Assembly: GCF_003589595.1 (NCBI RefSeq)
Contig: NW_020654080.1
Span: 8,504,527 to 8,568,526, forward strand
DNA from: Hyposmocoma kahamanoa
Taxonomy: Eukaryota; Arthropoda; Insecta; Lepidoptera; Cosmopterigidae
DNA: 64,000 bases
Direction: 5' to 3'
The notes under the pieces were generated by a model. That model ran no database searches. It worked only from the letters and a program-made list of their open reading frames with translations, and had not been told where the DNA came from. The stretch's first letter is position 1, and each line of letters starts with the position of its first letter. Positions 14,201 to 23,979 of this stretch are shown in pieces. The position numbers and the translations under genes are program-made.

Positions 14201-15302
14201 GGACTAGATTAATTATGTTGGACTAGAAAAAATCGGTATTACAAACTTATTAGACGCACAACGACTGGTTTCTCTTTAAAATCATAAATTCTTAGGTTTA
14301 AATTAAATTCTATGCCACTTAAAACAATACATGGTATGTAAAACCCATTGTGTTACATCAAAATGGATTGAAATAGTACTGACATTGGCAGTTACGAGAG
14401 AAATGTCAAAGAGATTGCACTATCCTGATTTGGTAACAGCGCTTCTAATAGTGAAACGGATTCTTTTGTTAGAGACCGATAAACGAAAAGAATATATTTC
14501 TATAATAAAATCTACTTATTGAAAATCAGTTCTAACCATCGAAACTCCTTTTTTTTGTTTCAGCCAACAATTACCCATAAGATCAACGAAATGCGAGAGA
14601 CAAGAGAGGCAAGAGATCGTGAAGCACGCGAAAGAGAAGGCGAAGCACTTTTCGCACGAAGTGGAGTAAGAGAGGCAGCTCTGCTTTTGGTGAGAGAGAA
14701 AGCTGGGAGATATACATTGCAACGAGAGCCACTGTTCCTTGATCGATGCGTGGTAGCCGCTGACCACGAGCCCGAACATTTTTTCGAAGTTCACGAGATT
14801 ACTACTAAAGATTCTTATATTTTCAAGGTGAGTTTATGGATTTTGGATTACTACTTTTTTGTAGGTACAGACTTTCACTTATCTATTTTTAGTTTGCATC
14901 TCAATTTGTGTTTTAGATTGACAATTAAACTGATTTTAAATTATCTCTACTAATTGTTTTAATGTTGATTTTCCATCATATTCTATCTTTATGAAGATAT
15001 TTTGAATACCTTACCCAAGTTGGATCAACGTGTCAAATTTTGCCTTACCGAAGCCATCCGCCCATTTCGGGTAGAGCCCTGGCCAACAGTTGGGACATGC
15101 AAAAGCTGAAGCAGAATCAAACCTTAAATTATATCTTGGTATATCTAATATAGTGATCTGACAATTTCAGGCGGAAGAAAACTCGCGCACACGCACCTGG
15201 TACAGGCAACTGCAGTACCACGCCCAGGGTGCGGGCGCATGGCGCAAGCGGCGGAACGCCCTTGCCAACATTATGATCAACCCAATGCTTACCAGAAACT
15301 GA
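6407..15302 (+). CDS. Rho guanine nucleotide exchange factor (DH-PH), 5'-partial
   Basis: Eight exons join (6407-8267, 8355-10472, 10566-10843, 10925-11131, 11248-11537, 13732-13843, 14564-14827, 15171-15302) into 1753 residues and a TGA stop. RhoGEFs load GTP onto Rho GTPases through the DH domain. The DH domain is residues ~1338-1585, with an opening helix ERKEIITEIVETEEKYGRDL, the internal segment LLRIFLRVSQMENAVLRRMN and the diagnostic VPVQRVTKYPLLLSRL. A PH domain follows to ~1725. The N-terminal ~1310 residues are Ser/Asp/Asn-rich and probably disordered, with Cys pairs, YDL motifs and a proline-rich PPPLPVNPPP. The architecture recalls Drosophila GEFmeso, from memory only; other invertebrate DH-PH GEFs are possible. 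The start codon lies upstream, outside the visible exons. Confidence 0.92.
8355..10472 (+). CDS. RhoGEF exon b (acidic disordered central region)
   Basis: The acceptor is TTTTCAG|AT and the donor AAAG|GTTTGT; phase 1 in and phase 1 out. It encodes residues 621-1326. It is rich in Ser, Asp, Glu and Asn, with a proline-rich segment near residue 1150 (PPPLPVNPPP, a possible SH3 ligand), an acidic IYEEIG before it, and a predicted helix SKYDILSYLVDAKERG near residue 1183. It ends with C1312-E-D-C1315, whose partner Cys pair is in the next exon. The intron before it is 87 bp. Confidence 0.9.
10566..10843 (+). CDS. RhoGEF exon c (start of DH domain)
   Basis: The acceptor is TTTTAG|GT and the donor GACGAG|GTAAAT; phase 1 in, phase 0 out. 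It encodes residues 1328-1419: C1335-R-K-C1338, then the first helices of the DH domain (ERKEIITEIVETEEKYGRDL, corresponding to conserved region 1 of Dbl proteins). The preceding intron is 93 bp. Confidence 0.92.
10925..11131 (+). CDS. RhoGEF exon d (central DH domain)
   Basis: The acceptor is TTACAG|GA and the donor CTCATG|GTAAGG; both ends phase 0. It encodes residues 1420-1488, including FQSYCVKQAGAALLLA and EKELLRIFLRVSQMENAVLR, which correspond to the middle helices of a DH domain. The preceding intron is 81 bp. Confidence 0.92.
11248..11537 (+). CDS. RhoGEF exon e (DH signature helix, poly-Ala)
   Basis: The acceptor is ATTTCAG|GT and the donor CAAG|GTCATT, a GT donor with a weaker +3 context. 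It encodes residues 1489-1584 and begins with VPVQRVTKYPLLLSRLYRS, the most conserved helix of DH domains. A run of ten alanines (residues 1534-1543, codons 11383-11412) follows VESRLEEIN and precedes DVPLWKRL. It ends in the DH-PH linker helix RKMAVDVLDWNHDDAR. Confidence 0.92.
11538..13731 (+). other. RhoGEF intron of 2194 bp
   Basis: This is the longest visible intron of the gene. It is AT-rich, with no coding exon and no recognised repeat family. It separates the end of the DH domain from the start of the PH domain. Short open frames here (for example 12783-13013) have no family resemblance. Confidence 0.75.
13732..13843 (+). CDS. RhoGEF exon f (PH domain start)
   Basis: The acceptor is TGATCAG|GT and the donor GGAAAG|GTGAGG; phase 2 in, phase 0 out. 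It encodes residues 1585-1622, including FAMEGKLLFTQPNDNNWRKG and TIKLTPINALLVTNGK, the first beta strands of the PH domain that follows a DH domain. Confidence 0.9.
13990..14150 (-). repeat. tRNA-derived SINE (type B) inside RhoGEF intron
   Basis: Read on the - strand, a Pol III B box (GGTTCGATTCCC, complement at 14083-14094) lies downstream of an A-box-like segment near GACCTCGTTTGCCCAAC. The tail ends GTACTCATAGTACAGGG. The same sequence recurs at 32446-32615 and, truncated, at 54813-54899. It sits in the 720-bp intron before exon g, well away from the splice sites. Confidence 0.75.
14564..14827 (+). CDS. RhoGEF exon g (PH domain with charged insert)
   Basis: The acceptor is TTTCAG|CC and the donor TTCAAG|GTGAGT; both ends phase 0. 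It encodes residues 1623-1710. An Arg/Glu-rich segment (MRETREARDREAREREGEAL) interrupts the PH fold between early strands, and ALLLVREKAGRYTLQREPLF then resumes it. FEVHEITTKDSYIFK matches a late PH strand pair. Confidence 0.9.
15171..15302 (+). CDS. RhoGEF last coding exon (end of PH, C terminus)
   Basis: The acceptor is AATTTCAG|GC; phase 0. It encodes residues 1711-1753 and the stop TGA at 15300-15302. RTWYRQLQYHAQ is the C-terminal helix of the PH domain, including its conserved Trp. A short basic tail follows (WRKRRNALANIMINPM). The intron before it is 343 bp. Confidence 0.9.
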   Translation, partial: AEENSRTRTWYRQLQYHAQGAGAWRKRRNALANIMINPMLTRN

Positions 15303-16500
15303 ACTATTGCCATTTCGAATAGAAGAACACTCTGTAAAAATTTCAACACGTAATCCTGAAGGGATCAGTTTTAACTAATTCTGTAAATCCTAAAAAAATA
15401 TAGACAATCGTATGTGTAATTTAGTAAAAACAAGCAGAGATCGCGCGAACATTACTGATTTTTTTAAAACTCTATAAATCTAAAAAGGATACCATTTAAG
15501 CACAGAAATCGTAAACAGTTTTACTTTTCTCATAATTCTGGTAACGCACCGCACAAACATTGTTGTCCTTTATGAACTTCTAACTTATTTACGACGAACT
15601 CGCACCTGATTACCATTTAATAAATGAATAAAATGTGCCCTAAAGTTTACGTGTAATTAAGACTAGCTAACATAATTATTTAGTAATTTAGCGAAATAGC
15701 AATTAGTAATTTACATCGAATATAACAAAAATTTAGTTTTCCAAACTAACTTTGATGCTTTCCAAATAATTTGTAATGTTTTTAAGGTCTAAATAGTGAT
15801 CGTTCAAATGTTATGATATCGTAATTACGTCATCAATACGTATGAACAGGTTACTGAAAAATAAAGAAAAAAGCATTTTTAAGTTTCAAATATACAGTAT
15901 TCCGTTTTACAAATTAGGCATCCGTGATGAGCAATAAATATTATTATCGAATAATTATTTTTATTATTTAGTGTAAATAAAATTTTATTAAACCGTTTGC
16001 CAATAGTTGTTAGCTTTACACCAAAATATAGTTTTGTTTAACATTTACGTGCCCTATATATTATTCTATGGTCATATTACTGTCTTTGTTAATATACCTA
16101 TCATATGCATATTCGTACGTAGAATAAGGCTATATGTTGTAAATAATTAACTTAATAGCTGTGATATCCCATCTATAAACTAAAAAAATATAAAAACACT
16201 AAAAAAACTGCTTCTTCTAATCATAGAATATTCACTTTTTCTTTACACATGTATTTTTTATAATGAATATTATAGCAATATCTTCCAGACTAGTCTTAAG
16301 GACTTTTTTGTGTAATAAAATATATTTAATGAGGTAAATAAATATACATAATATCGTAATTGTATTTATTGTAAGTACTTAATTACTTTAAGTTAGTTTC
16401 TATTGCTTAATTAGTAGATTTTAAAACAAAATATTTTCGTCTTTGAAAATTATTGTATTTGTTATCATTATGTTGTAGTGATTGACGGAAATAAATTAAT
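15303..16500 (+). promoter_or_regulatory. RhoGEF 3' UTR with alternative polyadenylation signals
   Basis: The AT-rich sequence after the stop holds several AATAAA hexamers: 15619-15624, 15860-15865, 15976-15981, 16314-16319, 16337-16342 and 16490-16495. Which are used cannot be told by eye. The AT-rich, repeat-free character ends at about 16.56 kb where a LINE remnant begins, so the last signal is a reasonable outer limit of the transcript. Confidence 0.5.
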
Positions 16501-16565
16501 TAATGAAATAAATTGGTGGTTTTCGTTCTTTTACCCCTTTTTTATATAAATGTAAGTGCGCATTG

Positions 16566-17005
16566 ACCTCTCATCTCAACTGATTGAAAATGACGAAGAG
16601 GGCGACGATAGAGTATGCACGCCTAATGAATGCCTATTCACTCTCGCCTCGAAAAGGTCCAAGGAACAAGTCTGCGGGCAGGGAACTCGACTCCATAGCC
16701 TCCGCCATATAAAAGTGAACGCGTAACGCTTCATGCGAATCTTTGGAATATTCACGACATCTACAACAAGCCTGCATCTAGTCCTCCGGTGATGGAAAAG
16801 GGAAGGCGGGATTAAATCGTATAATTCCATCGCACACTCTGTGATATATCAACTTATCTGTATCAAGCAACTTTACGGCGGTGTTCAAGGCTCTGCAGCT
16901 TCGTCTCTATTAATTTCGAGTCACCTATAAGCCTCTTGGCACGCTTGTCAATGGAATCCAAGGTTGGCATACCAACCTATATATGGCTCTGCTACATATA
17001 GCAGA
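16566..17005 (-). pseudogene. Jockey-type LINE reverse transcriptase C-terminal remnant
   Basis: On the - strand the segment reads LDSIDKRAKRLIGD...LESLEHRRKVA-like, then CAMELYDLIPPSLFHHRRTR, then LFEARVNRHSLGVH. That order (RVQERA..IGD, LEHRRKV, LIPP...RRTR, F...VN.HSLG) is the usual end of Jockey-like LINE ORF2 proteins. Frame changes and stops show decay. It marks the border between the RhoGEF gene and the repeat-rich remainder. Confidence 0.65.
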
Positions 17006-17010
17006 GCCAT
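16983..17010. repeat. Perfect 12-bp-stem hairpin
   Basis: ATGGCTCTGCTA, then CATA, then TAGCAGAGCCAT: a perfect inverted repeat at the upstream edge of the LINE remnant. It carries no T-run and is too short for a transposon end. Confidence 0.8.
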
Positions 17011-17680
17011 CCCAAAGTGGCAGCAGTACTCTAAATACAATCGGACTTGTGCTTTTGACGACTTATGAACTTATACTTGAATTGGAACGCACAATAGCTG
17101 TTCAAATATCGATATTGGATTATCGGATGACAGTAATAATTTGATAAGTACCTCTACCGTGAGATATTGGAGTTACAAATACAATATTCTTAACGGTAAC
17201 AAGAAGCACTAAAATTGCCATGCACACTTGAAGCGGTCGCCTAAGGCTACACACTAATCTTGTGGTAGAGGTCCTAAGGTTGAGCGGAGGGAGTAGAAGA
17301 TATGTGAAACACTTGGACTATGCATTTGATGCCGTGGACAAGGAAAATGACTCATTAAAACACACAATGTACAGTATGTGTTGACTCAGAGCATAATAAT
17401 TAAATGTTCGTAGCATTTTTTTTTTTACAAAATAGAGCCTTTGTCAACTAAAAACACAAAAAAGAGCAAACATACACCAAACGCATGAAAACGCCATTGT
17501 TTTAAAAATCCTGAAAAAAGTTGAGGCAATTTATTCCGCCTGACTTTTTCAATTCCATTTTCCTGAAAGTTTCAATTGATTTGGAGTTACAAAACCAATG
17601 AAGGTATTTTCATTTGACAAAGCTGCTTCGTGGTGCTAAAAGATTGTTATCGTGAATTTGAAATGTTTTTTGAGGTCAGT
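17011..17680. other. Non-coding between LINE remnants
   Basis: Nothing recognised. AT-rich sequence with short poly(A) and poly(T) tracts. Confidence 0.4.
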
Positions 17681-17689
17681 TTTTGAAAA

Positions 17690-18025
17690 CTTTCTTTATG
17701 GTGTGCTATGCTATGCACCTTTAACAAAAAGGACGGAATGTGCTCCGTTGCGTAATCTGCTGCTTATATCGGTAACGGTATGCGAGCTGATTGCGAGGCG
17801 ACCATTCTTCTCCAAACTTATAGCCTTATAGACTTCATCTTGAGACTAGATGTGAAAAATGCTATCAACTCCCTCGACAGAGGCAACCTGTTAAACAAAG
17901 TAGGCCATCATCTCCCGGGACTGTACCCCTACATCTGGCAATGCTATAACTCACGAAGCTGCTCTACAATAACGAGACAATCACTTCTGAAGTCAGCGTC
18001 CAGCAAGGCGACCATTTTGGACTCG
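17690..18025 (+). pseudogene. LINE reverse transcriptase palm-domain remnant
   Basis: In mixed frames the + strand gives RLDVKNAINSLDRGNLLNKV followed by HLPGLYPYIWQCYN and, in another frame, a degraded VQQGD. The pattern LKLDVKNAFNSLDR...W.CY......GVQQGDPLGP is the active-site region of a LINE reverse transcriptase; the Asp in LDV is one catalytic residue. The YADD box is missing here. A separate fragment at 44930-45790 covers the downstream part and could be from a related element. Confidence 0.65.
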
Positions 18026-18129
18026 TCTTCTTCAGTAATTACACTTGAGTATAAACCAATGGTTTATTGCTTTCATGTGCCTTGCGTAAGTTATTATTAT
18101 ATATTTGTAAAATATCACTTTATGTGACA

Positions 18130-18590
18130 AGAAAGTTAATGAAAATCAGATAAAGAATTTATAATTGATTGCTCTGTGACTCAGATTTATAGGAAAACAA
18201 AATACGTCTTATAACATGGAGCTCCTCAGACCAAATGTTATATGGCATACTCCCTCATTTTCTGTATGGGAAAATAATGTTCAAGGCCGTGTGTTGTACA
18301 TTTTTGTTTTTAGAAACGTCTTTTCTTGAGAAAATAACGTTTTCCCTAACTTATTAATTTGAAAAGCTACAGAAGATATTCGGTCGCATATTTATTATGA
18401 ATAATTAATACTGTTTCATCTTATTAAGAGAGATAGGGCTTTTTATCTCGAACCGCATCTGCCATGTATTACGTTTATGATAGATGCTTTCTAACTAGTC
18501 AAAATTATCTAAGCTCTGAATAAAAAGCAACTTTATCTCAAAAACAGTAAGGTGCTCTTTTGATTAAATTTAAAATCGTTTAAGGTTGAT
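18130..18590. other. Non-coding, nothing recognised
   Basis: AT-rich sequence between the reverse transcriptase remnant and the next repeat. No motif seen. Confidence 0.35.
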
Positions 18591-18593
18591 TTT

Positions 18594-18690
18594 TAACTGA
18601 CTTAAAAAAAGGTTCTCAATTCGATTTGTGCGTATGTTACGTAATTACTCCGACATTTGTAAACCGATTTCGATGATTCGAGAAGCATTT
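18594..18690 (-). repeat. Partial MITE of family M1
   Basis: AACTGACTTAAAAAAAGG starts the copy, then GGTTCTCAATTCGA, ATGTTACGTAATTACTCCG and AAACCGATTTCGATGATTC follow. This matches the first ~100 bp of the M1 copies at 36743-41085. The rest of the element is absent and an endonuclease remnant abuts it. Confidence 0.6.
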
Positions 18691-18975
18691 CAAGAGCGGA
18701 GAAGTAGTCAATCCTTAGAGATGGGCTATAGTAAACTCCCAGAAGTAGCTTATGATGGGACAAAGTAACTTCTAAAAACAGATGTTCTGCAGTATTGGGT
18801 GGAGGGGGTTGAGATGAAGTACTGAGGATTGCAAAAGGAATATGGCTACGAAGATAAATAATTACCCCACCGTGAGAGGAACTAGTACGGTTGTTGCGAA
18901 TCAGTTGGAAACCTGGGAGACAGAAGAAGCAAGACAAGGATTTAAAAAGGTTTCGGGCACAAGAATAGCGTGAAT
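18690..18975 (-). pseudogene. LINE AP-endonuclease domain remnant
   Basis: The - strand encodes CLPGFQLIRNNRTSSSHGGV, then YLRSHIPFAILSTSSQPPPP and TAEHLFLEVTLSHHKLLLGV-YYSP. PGF.L.R.DR....GGVA.YL and ...LLLG.YYSP belong to the apurinic endonuclease domain of Jockey/CR1-like LINE ORF2. The frame runs about 110 codons before losing similarity. No reverse transcriptase follows it directly, so it is a fragment. Confidence 0.7.
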
Positions 18976-19285
18976 ATTTTTGTTGTCAAACGTAGCTAGC
19001 ATGTCCGCATGTCCGCATAATGTGCTGGAATACTCTGCGCATTGATGTGTACTACATTAAAATTCTTAGGTACTTCTAAGAAGGTATTGTGCAGTAACTC
19101 ATCAAGGGCAGGCAAACTGTGGAAGCTGTCGTCTGAAGACTCAAAAGAGCAAGACATATATCACGCACTTAGATCATTTATTGAAAAAACCATAGTTATT
19201 AATCAGTATATAAGTAGTAACAAATATTAATAATAACACTACAGCTAAAAATTAAAGAAATAAAAATGGTATATATATATATATA

Positions 19286-19315
19286 CAGGGTGTAACAGAA
19301 AGGTGTGGTCATATT
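19286..19315 (+). repeat. Left terminal inverted repeat of the DD40D element
   Basis: It begins CAGGGTGTAACAGAAAGG and ends GTCATATT, preceded by TA at 19284-19285. Confidence 0.9.
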
Positions 19316-20318
19316 TGAAGGTCGGATTCAGTTAATGGTATGAAACTAGTTAGCAAAGTTGTTTTAGTACACACTACGTTATTTGTGGAAATTTCGCCAT
19401 GAACAGTTTCGATCAGCTGATGTCATTTAACGAAAATAAATAGTCACATCACATCTCTATTGAGTATCATAATACAACCAAATTACGTAACTTGAAAAAA
19501 TTGTGAAATTCAGGCATATTATTGTAAATGATAAAGTACTTAATGCCATATTCTTATTACTATGTTATAATTTACTAAATTTATTATTATTTTATTCATG
19601 TAATATGCGTGTGAACATTTAATGAAAAATAAATATTATCGATTACTTTGCCAAAATACACTACTTCATAATAAAACTATTATTTAAAACTTAGTACATA
19701 ATAACGTAATATGGTTTCGTTATCTTCATATCTTCAAACATACAAAATACACAAATTTCCATTTAATATCCATTAATAAAACTAATGTCCTCTAAAAAAC
19801 ACATATTTAAAGTTATCTCTGTTTCTTTTTACCATATCATGTAATAATACGCATTCATCTATTGTATTTCAATGAATGAAATTTGTCTCTTTCTATCCGT
19901 CGGTACTGTTCTAACGCATGGCGGCTACCGAATCAGTTGGTATGTTTCTTCTAACGCATGACGCAATATGACGCAATTATCCGACTAATACTTCGCACCC
20001 TTACAATGAAAGTGACCCAAATCAAAAAATTTAAAAATGAGTTTATACCGTAAAACCATCTTAAAAAAATATTTTGTTACATTAGTCACACTGTGGTGAA
20101 GATGAAATTGTGCAATTAAAGCTCGAATAGCACTGATTCATAAAGGTCCCTTTCATTTTGTTCTTTCAGTTTCAAAATTCTACTCCCGCGTCGAGATATT
20201 AACGCCGCATTTATTGTTGAATCTGCATTTGCAAAGACAACACGCTGCCACTGACGGATTAGCATTTGAGCCATTTTCGTTCCGAAAATCATATTCAAAA
20301 ATCGTCGAAAAAAAATCT
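19316..20318. other. Non-coding interior of the DD40D element
   Basis: AT-rich with no supported reading frame. A short internal repeat of TCTAACGCATG occurs near 19910 and 19951. The absence of genes leaves the reason for the element's size open. Confidence 0.5.
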
Positions 20319-20558
20319 AGTAGCAGTAGAGCTCCTTGTGAGTTCGTCCAGGGTAGTACTGCCACTTTACCGTGTTACAGTTTTGAAGGGTAAGGGTGCT
20401 GGTGAAATTACAGGCACATGGGACTTGTCAACTATGTCTCAGAGAGATGAACGCCGTAGCAGTAGCCTTCGAGCGGCAGTGCTACTGTTATGAACAGGCG
20501 TGACGCTTTCCACCGGGTACACGACTTGTTCGACCAGTCGCTTAATATTTAAAAAAAA
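20319..20558 (+). repeat. Family R repeat inside the DD40D element
   Basis: It starts AGTAGCAGTAGAGCTCC and ends in poly(A) at 20550-20558 after GACTTGTTCGACCAGTCG. It is shorter than the consensus: part of the middle (TATTTCTGCCGCCAAGCAGT) is missing. It must have inserted after, or travelled with, the DNA transposon. Confidence 0.85.
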
Positions 20559-21583
20559 TATATTTTTTTAGTAACTTACTTTTTAAAGGGACTGACTTTT
20601 TTGTTTCGTGGACTTTCTTCTTTTTTAATTGTGAAACAGGGATCACAAAACAATATCAAGGGTTATGACATCTTGCTTAGCTGATGAACATTAAAAAGAC
20701 TTAATTCTTAATACGTTGAATGATAACAAAAAAATCGTTAAAAAAAGACCTATTGGCGACTAGTTTTTGTAAATTATGTTTTTAAATTGTTGAACATTAA
20801 AATGATCAGAAACAATTTTCAGTTGTAAAGTTCCATTTTTCCTCATTATTTTCAAAGACTAATAAGGCCATCACCTTTAGTACTTCAAGAGTAATAAATA
20901 AAATAATATGAAAATGTCACAACTTGAATCTTATTTTGCGTATTCCCAAAAAGTTGAAATTTTGTATTGGGACACTTTCATCGTAAAGGTGCAACCTGAA
21001 GGTCGGCAAACGTCAAGAAATTAGTTTTGATCGTTGACTACGAATTAATTATTATAATTTTCATCACTTGCTTGGAAATGAAAATATCGTGAGAAAACTT
21101 GGATTTCGGAGATAATTGCCGAAATCTTCAAAGATGCGAGAATGTCAAGTCTCCAACCATTACTTACTATGCAAGTGTAGTGGACTAAACCTTGTGCAAA
21201 AAATAGTACTTTACTAACTTACATACGTCTATTGCTGAGCACACGTTTCTAACAACAGGTTTACGCTTAATTTGACTTATCTACACACGACAACTTTCTG
21301 TGTATGGGTTTATTACATGGTGAAATTGAAATAATTAACATCCGTTGAACCTATTAAGGTTCTTACTTCCTAATAATATCTACTCATCTAAAGAAATATT
21401 TTAGAATAGTTTAAATTAGCAATAGTGTAAAACCATAAAAAATCTTACCTAAATAAACAAAGTATCAAGATTAGTCGCCTTGCGTACGCGATACGTAATC
21501 GTAGCGAAGTCACAAGCCTTTGGCGGCAACTTTGGCGGCAAAAATATCACCTTTGATTTTCGCCGCCAGCATTTTGATTTTAT
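20559..21583. other. Non-coding interior of the DD40D element
   Basis: Poly(A)-rich and AT-rich sequence with no recognised gene. Near 21520-21550 there is a short GGCGGCAACTTTGGCGGCA duplication. Confidence 0.45.
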
Positions 21584-21815
21584 ACATCGTGATGTGGAGT
21601 AGTGAATTAATGTTAGACTCGTTTCGGAGGTCGTGGATTCGAATGTCATAGTTGACTGGCTCTATGGTGTAGGTTAGAGTGTTAGGCTTTCGTTTCGGCG
21701 GTCGTGGATTTGATTCCCATAGTTGACTGCCTCCATGGTGTAGTGGTTAGTGTGTTAGGCTTTCGTTTCGGATGTCGTGGGTTTCCGATGGGTGACTGCC
21801 TCCTTAGTGCAGTAT
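21584..21815 (+). repeat. Tandem array of ~70-bp tRNA-Glu-like units
   Basis: Units start at about 21584, 21654, 21724 and 21794, spaced 70 bp. The best unit reads GCCTCCATGGTGTAGTGG...TTAGGCTTTCGTTTCGG...GTCGTGGATTTGATTCCCA: an A box (TGGTGTAGTGG), a CTTTC anticodon-loop-like segment and a B-box-like end, as in tRNA-Glu. Acceptor stems do not pair and the B boxes vary, so these are tRNA-like pseudogenes or SINE heads rather than working tRNAs. They lie inside the DD40D element, 400 bp before its transposase. Confidence 0.7.
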
Positions 21816-22226
21816 ATCCGTAATCACCCAGTCAGTTCTTGCGTTGTGTGGAAGTGGTACGGGTGATGGTCAGAGTTATGTTTACAAACAAAGACGTATG
21901 CAGTGCAACGTTGAAGGTCGTAGATACGTAGGATATAGGTATTCGTTTAATGTGTATGTAATGATGTAATTTGTATCATGAGAAGGATCTTATTTGAAAA
22001 GGATGGTAATAATTTTAATTTCATCCTGTAGGTACATTATGAAAACGTTACCCTATATTCCAAAATTTGCGTTTCAGTCGGCGTCCTTTGATGTGCCGCC
22101 GCCGCCGCTAAGGCAGAGGCACTATTTTTTTATTTTTTGTAACAGTCTGTAATTGCCGTTTGCGTTGTGAGGACTAAATAGGTGTCATCGTTTTGTTTGT
22201 GTCTCGTTTTTGTGTTTATTTAAACT

Positions 22227-23330
22227 ATGTCACGCTTAAGCAATAGTGATTACTATGAGATGATGTTGTGCGTAGGCGCAGCCGATGGGAGCTTGCGCCA
22301 GGCTCGCCAAATGTATTGGGCAAAGTTTATTGATGGCGTCCCAGAAAATCGACGTCGACCATTTCCTACTCTGGAATGCTTCAGGAAGATGGTTATGAGA
22401 CTTCATAATAGTGGATCGTTCCGTGGTTCCAGTTCTGAAGGCCGGCCGAGTTCACGAGACCCAGAATTCGAGGCAGATGTTTTGGAACATTTTCTCGGCA
22501 ATCCAAAGACAAGTACTCGTCGTGCTGCGGCAGCCTTTGGTGGTGTGAACCATATGAGTGTGTGGCGTGTGCTACGGGATGATGGCCAGCACCCATACCA
22601 TTTTCAAAGAACGCAGGAGCTGTTACAAGCGGACTATGATCCACGTTTGGCATTTTGCCGCTGGTACCGCGACCAGATTGGGAGGTCTCCCGACTTCGCT
22701 TCGTCGGTACTGTGGACAGACGAGGCGTCATTTACGCGTGCGGGCATTATCAATATGCATAATGAACATTTTTGGACTCATTTGAATCCCCGCGTATCAA
22801 GGGAATCAAATTTTCAACACCAGTGGCGGATTAACGTGTGGGCTGGTATAATAGGTTGTGCCGTCATCGGTCCAGTGTTTTTGCCGGCAAGTCTGAATGG
22901 GGCCAATTATTTAAGATTCCTAACAGAAGACTTGGATGACGTTCTGATGGCCCTGCCAGTGACACAATACGTGAGACTCGTGATGGAACACAGGATGACT
23001 TTCCAGCACGATGGAGCACCCGCACATTTTGCTCGAAATGTACGTTCCCATCTGAACGACCGTTTCCCGCAGTGGATTGGGCGGGGAGGTCCTGTACCCT
23101 GGCCAGCGCGGTCCCCAGACTTGACACCGCTCGATTTTTTTTTATGGGGTCATATAAAAAATATTGTTTATGCGGAGTCCTGTGAAAGCGCAGAAGAAAT
23201 GAGGCAGCGGATCGAAATGGCATTTAGTCAAATCACTCGGCAGATGCTTCAAAGAGTAGAGCAGTCTCTGTACCGACGCACGGAAATATGCATATTGCAT
23301 GGAGGTCGGCATTTTGAACCTTACCTGTAA
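22227..23330 (+). CDS. DDE transposase, Tc1/mariner superfamily, DD40D
   Basis: An intact 367-residue frame. Transposases of this group bind the terminal repeats with an N-terminal helix-turn-helix region (here ~1-130, basic, with RRAAAAFGGVNHMSVWRVLR as a recognition-helix candidate) and cut with three acidic residues. Those residues are D165 (WTDEASF), D262 (FQHDGAPAHF) and D303 (RSPDLTPLDFFLWG), with 40 residues between the last two. This is close to the DD41D 'rosa'-like group and not mariner DD34D or Tc1 DD34E. The conserved IGRGGPVPWPARSPDL and the C-terminal HGGRHFEPYL fit insect members of that group. The ATG follows a 5' leader with no other long frame. All catalytic positions are kept, so it could be functional. 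Confidence 0.88.
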   Translation: MSRLSNSDYYEMMLCVGAADGSLRQARQMYWAKFIDGVPENRRRPFPTLECFRKMVMRLHNSGSFRGSSSEGRPSSRDPEFEADVLEHFLGNPKTSTRRAAAAFGGVNHMSVWRVLRDDGQHPYHFQRTQELLQADYDPRLAFCRWYRDQIGRSPDFASSVLWTDEASFTRAGIINMHNEHFWTHLNPRVSRESNFQHQWRINVWAGIIGCAVIGPVFLPASLNGANYLRFLTEDLDDVLMALPVTQYVRLVMEHRMTFQHDGAPAHFARNVRSHLNDRFPQWIGRGGPVPWPARSPDLTPLDFFLWGHIKNIVYAESCESAEEMRQRIEMAFSQITRQMLQRVEQSLYRRTEICILHGGRHFEPYL

Positions 23331-23979
23331 ATGTGTGAAATGTTCCAGCAGTGCGTGCATTGATTGTACTTATTATTCAAAATTATCGTAAACAAGTCAA
23401 TATTTCGTACATTGTACAACAGTGAATTACAATTCGTAGGAAATTCATTAAAACGTGTATGAATTGAACAGTAGGTAAGTACCAATTAAAAAAGTATCCA
23501 CTATTGTAAAATTGTCGCAAATAAATGTATTAATACTAAACTATGTAGAATGTGTATACGATGAAGGCGTGCGTAACTACGGGCTTAATAAGTAAATAAA
23601 TATTTTTTAAATTGTATGTAAATAAGTACGTACGCGTACCTAGGTATGGCATAAAATAATATTATTAGAAATAATTCGATTTTTCTAGGTATTTAAAGAT
23701 TTTGTTACTTAATATTAACGTATTATCAACATATTGAAATCATGTTTTTACAATGGCATTTCAATTGTAGTCAGCTGTTCTTTCGCCCCGCCCAGGTTTC
23801 ATGAATGAATTTGTGAAGTCGTAGTAACGTAGCTAGCAATAGAGTTGTGACGCAGTGGTTGTTTCGGACAATCACTATTTATACAAACATAATTAAACTT
23901 ATATCAACATTAAAAGTCACTTATTTTTATTTGATATTTTGCACACAGGGTCTAAATCAAGTGTACATTTGGGTCCTTT
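23331..23979. other. 3' flank of the transposase within the DD40D element
   Basis: AT-rich, with short AATAAA-like signals (for example GTAAATAAATA near 23592). No gene seen. It ends at the right terminal repeat. Confidence 0.5.

Noticed and set aside
16576..16830. 84-residue gene on the - strand
   Set aside because: Carries the LIPP...HHRRTR pattern of a Jockey-like LINE C terminus, flanked by stops.
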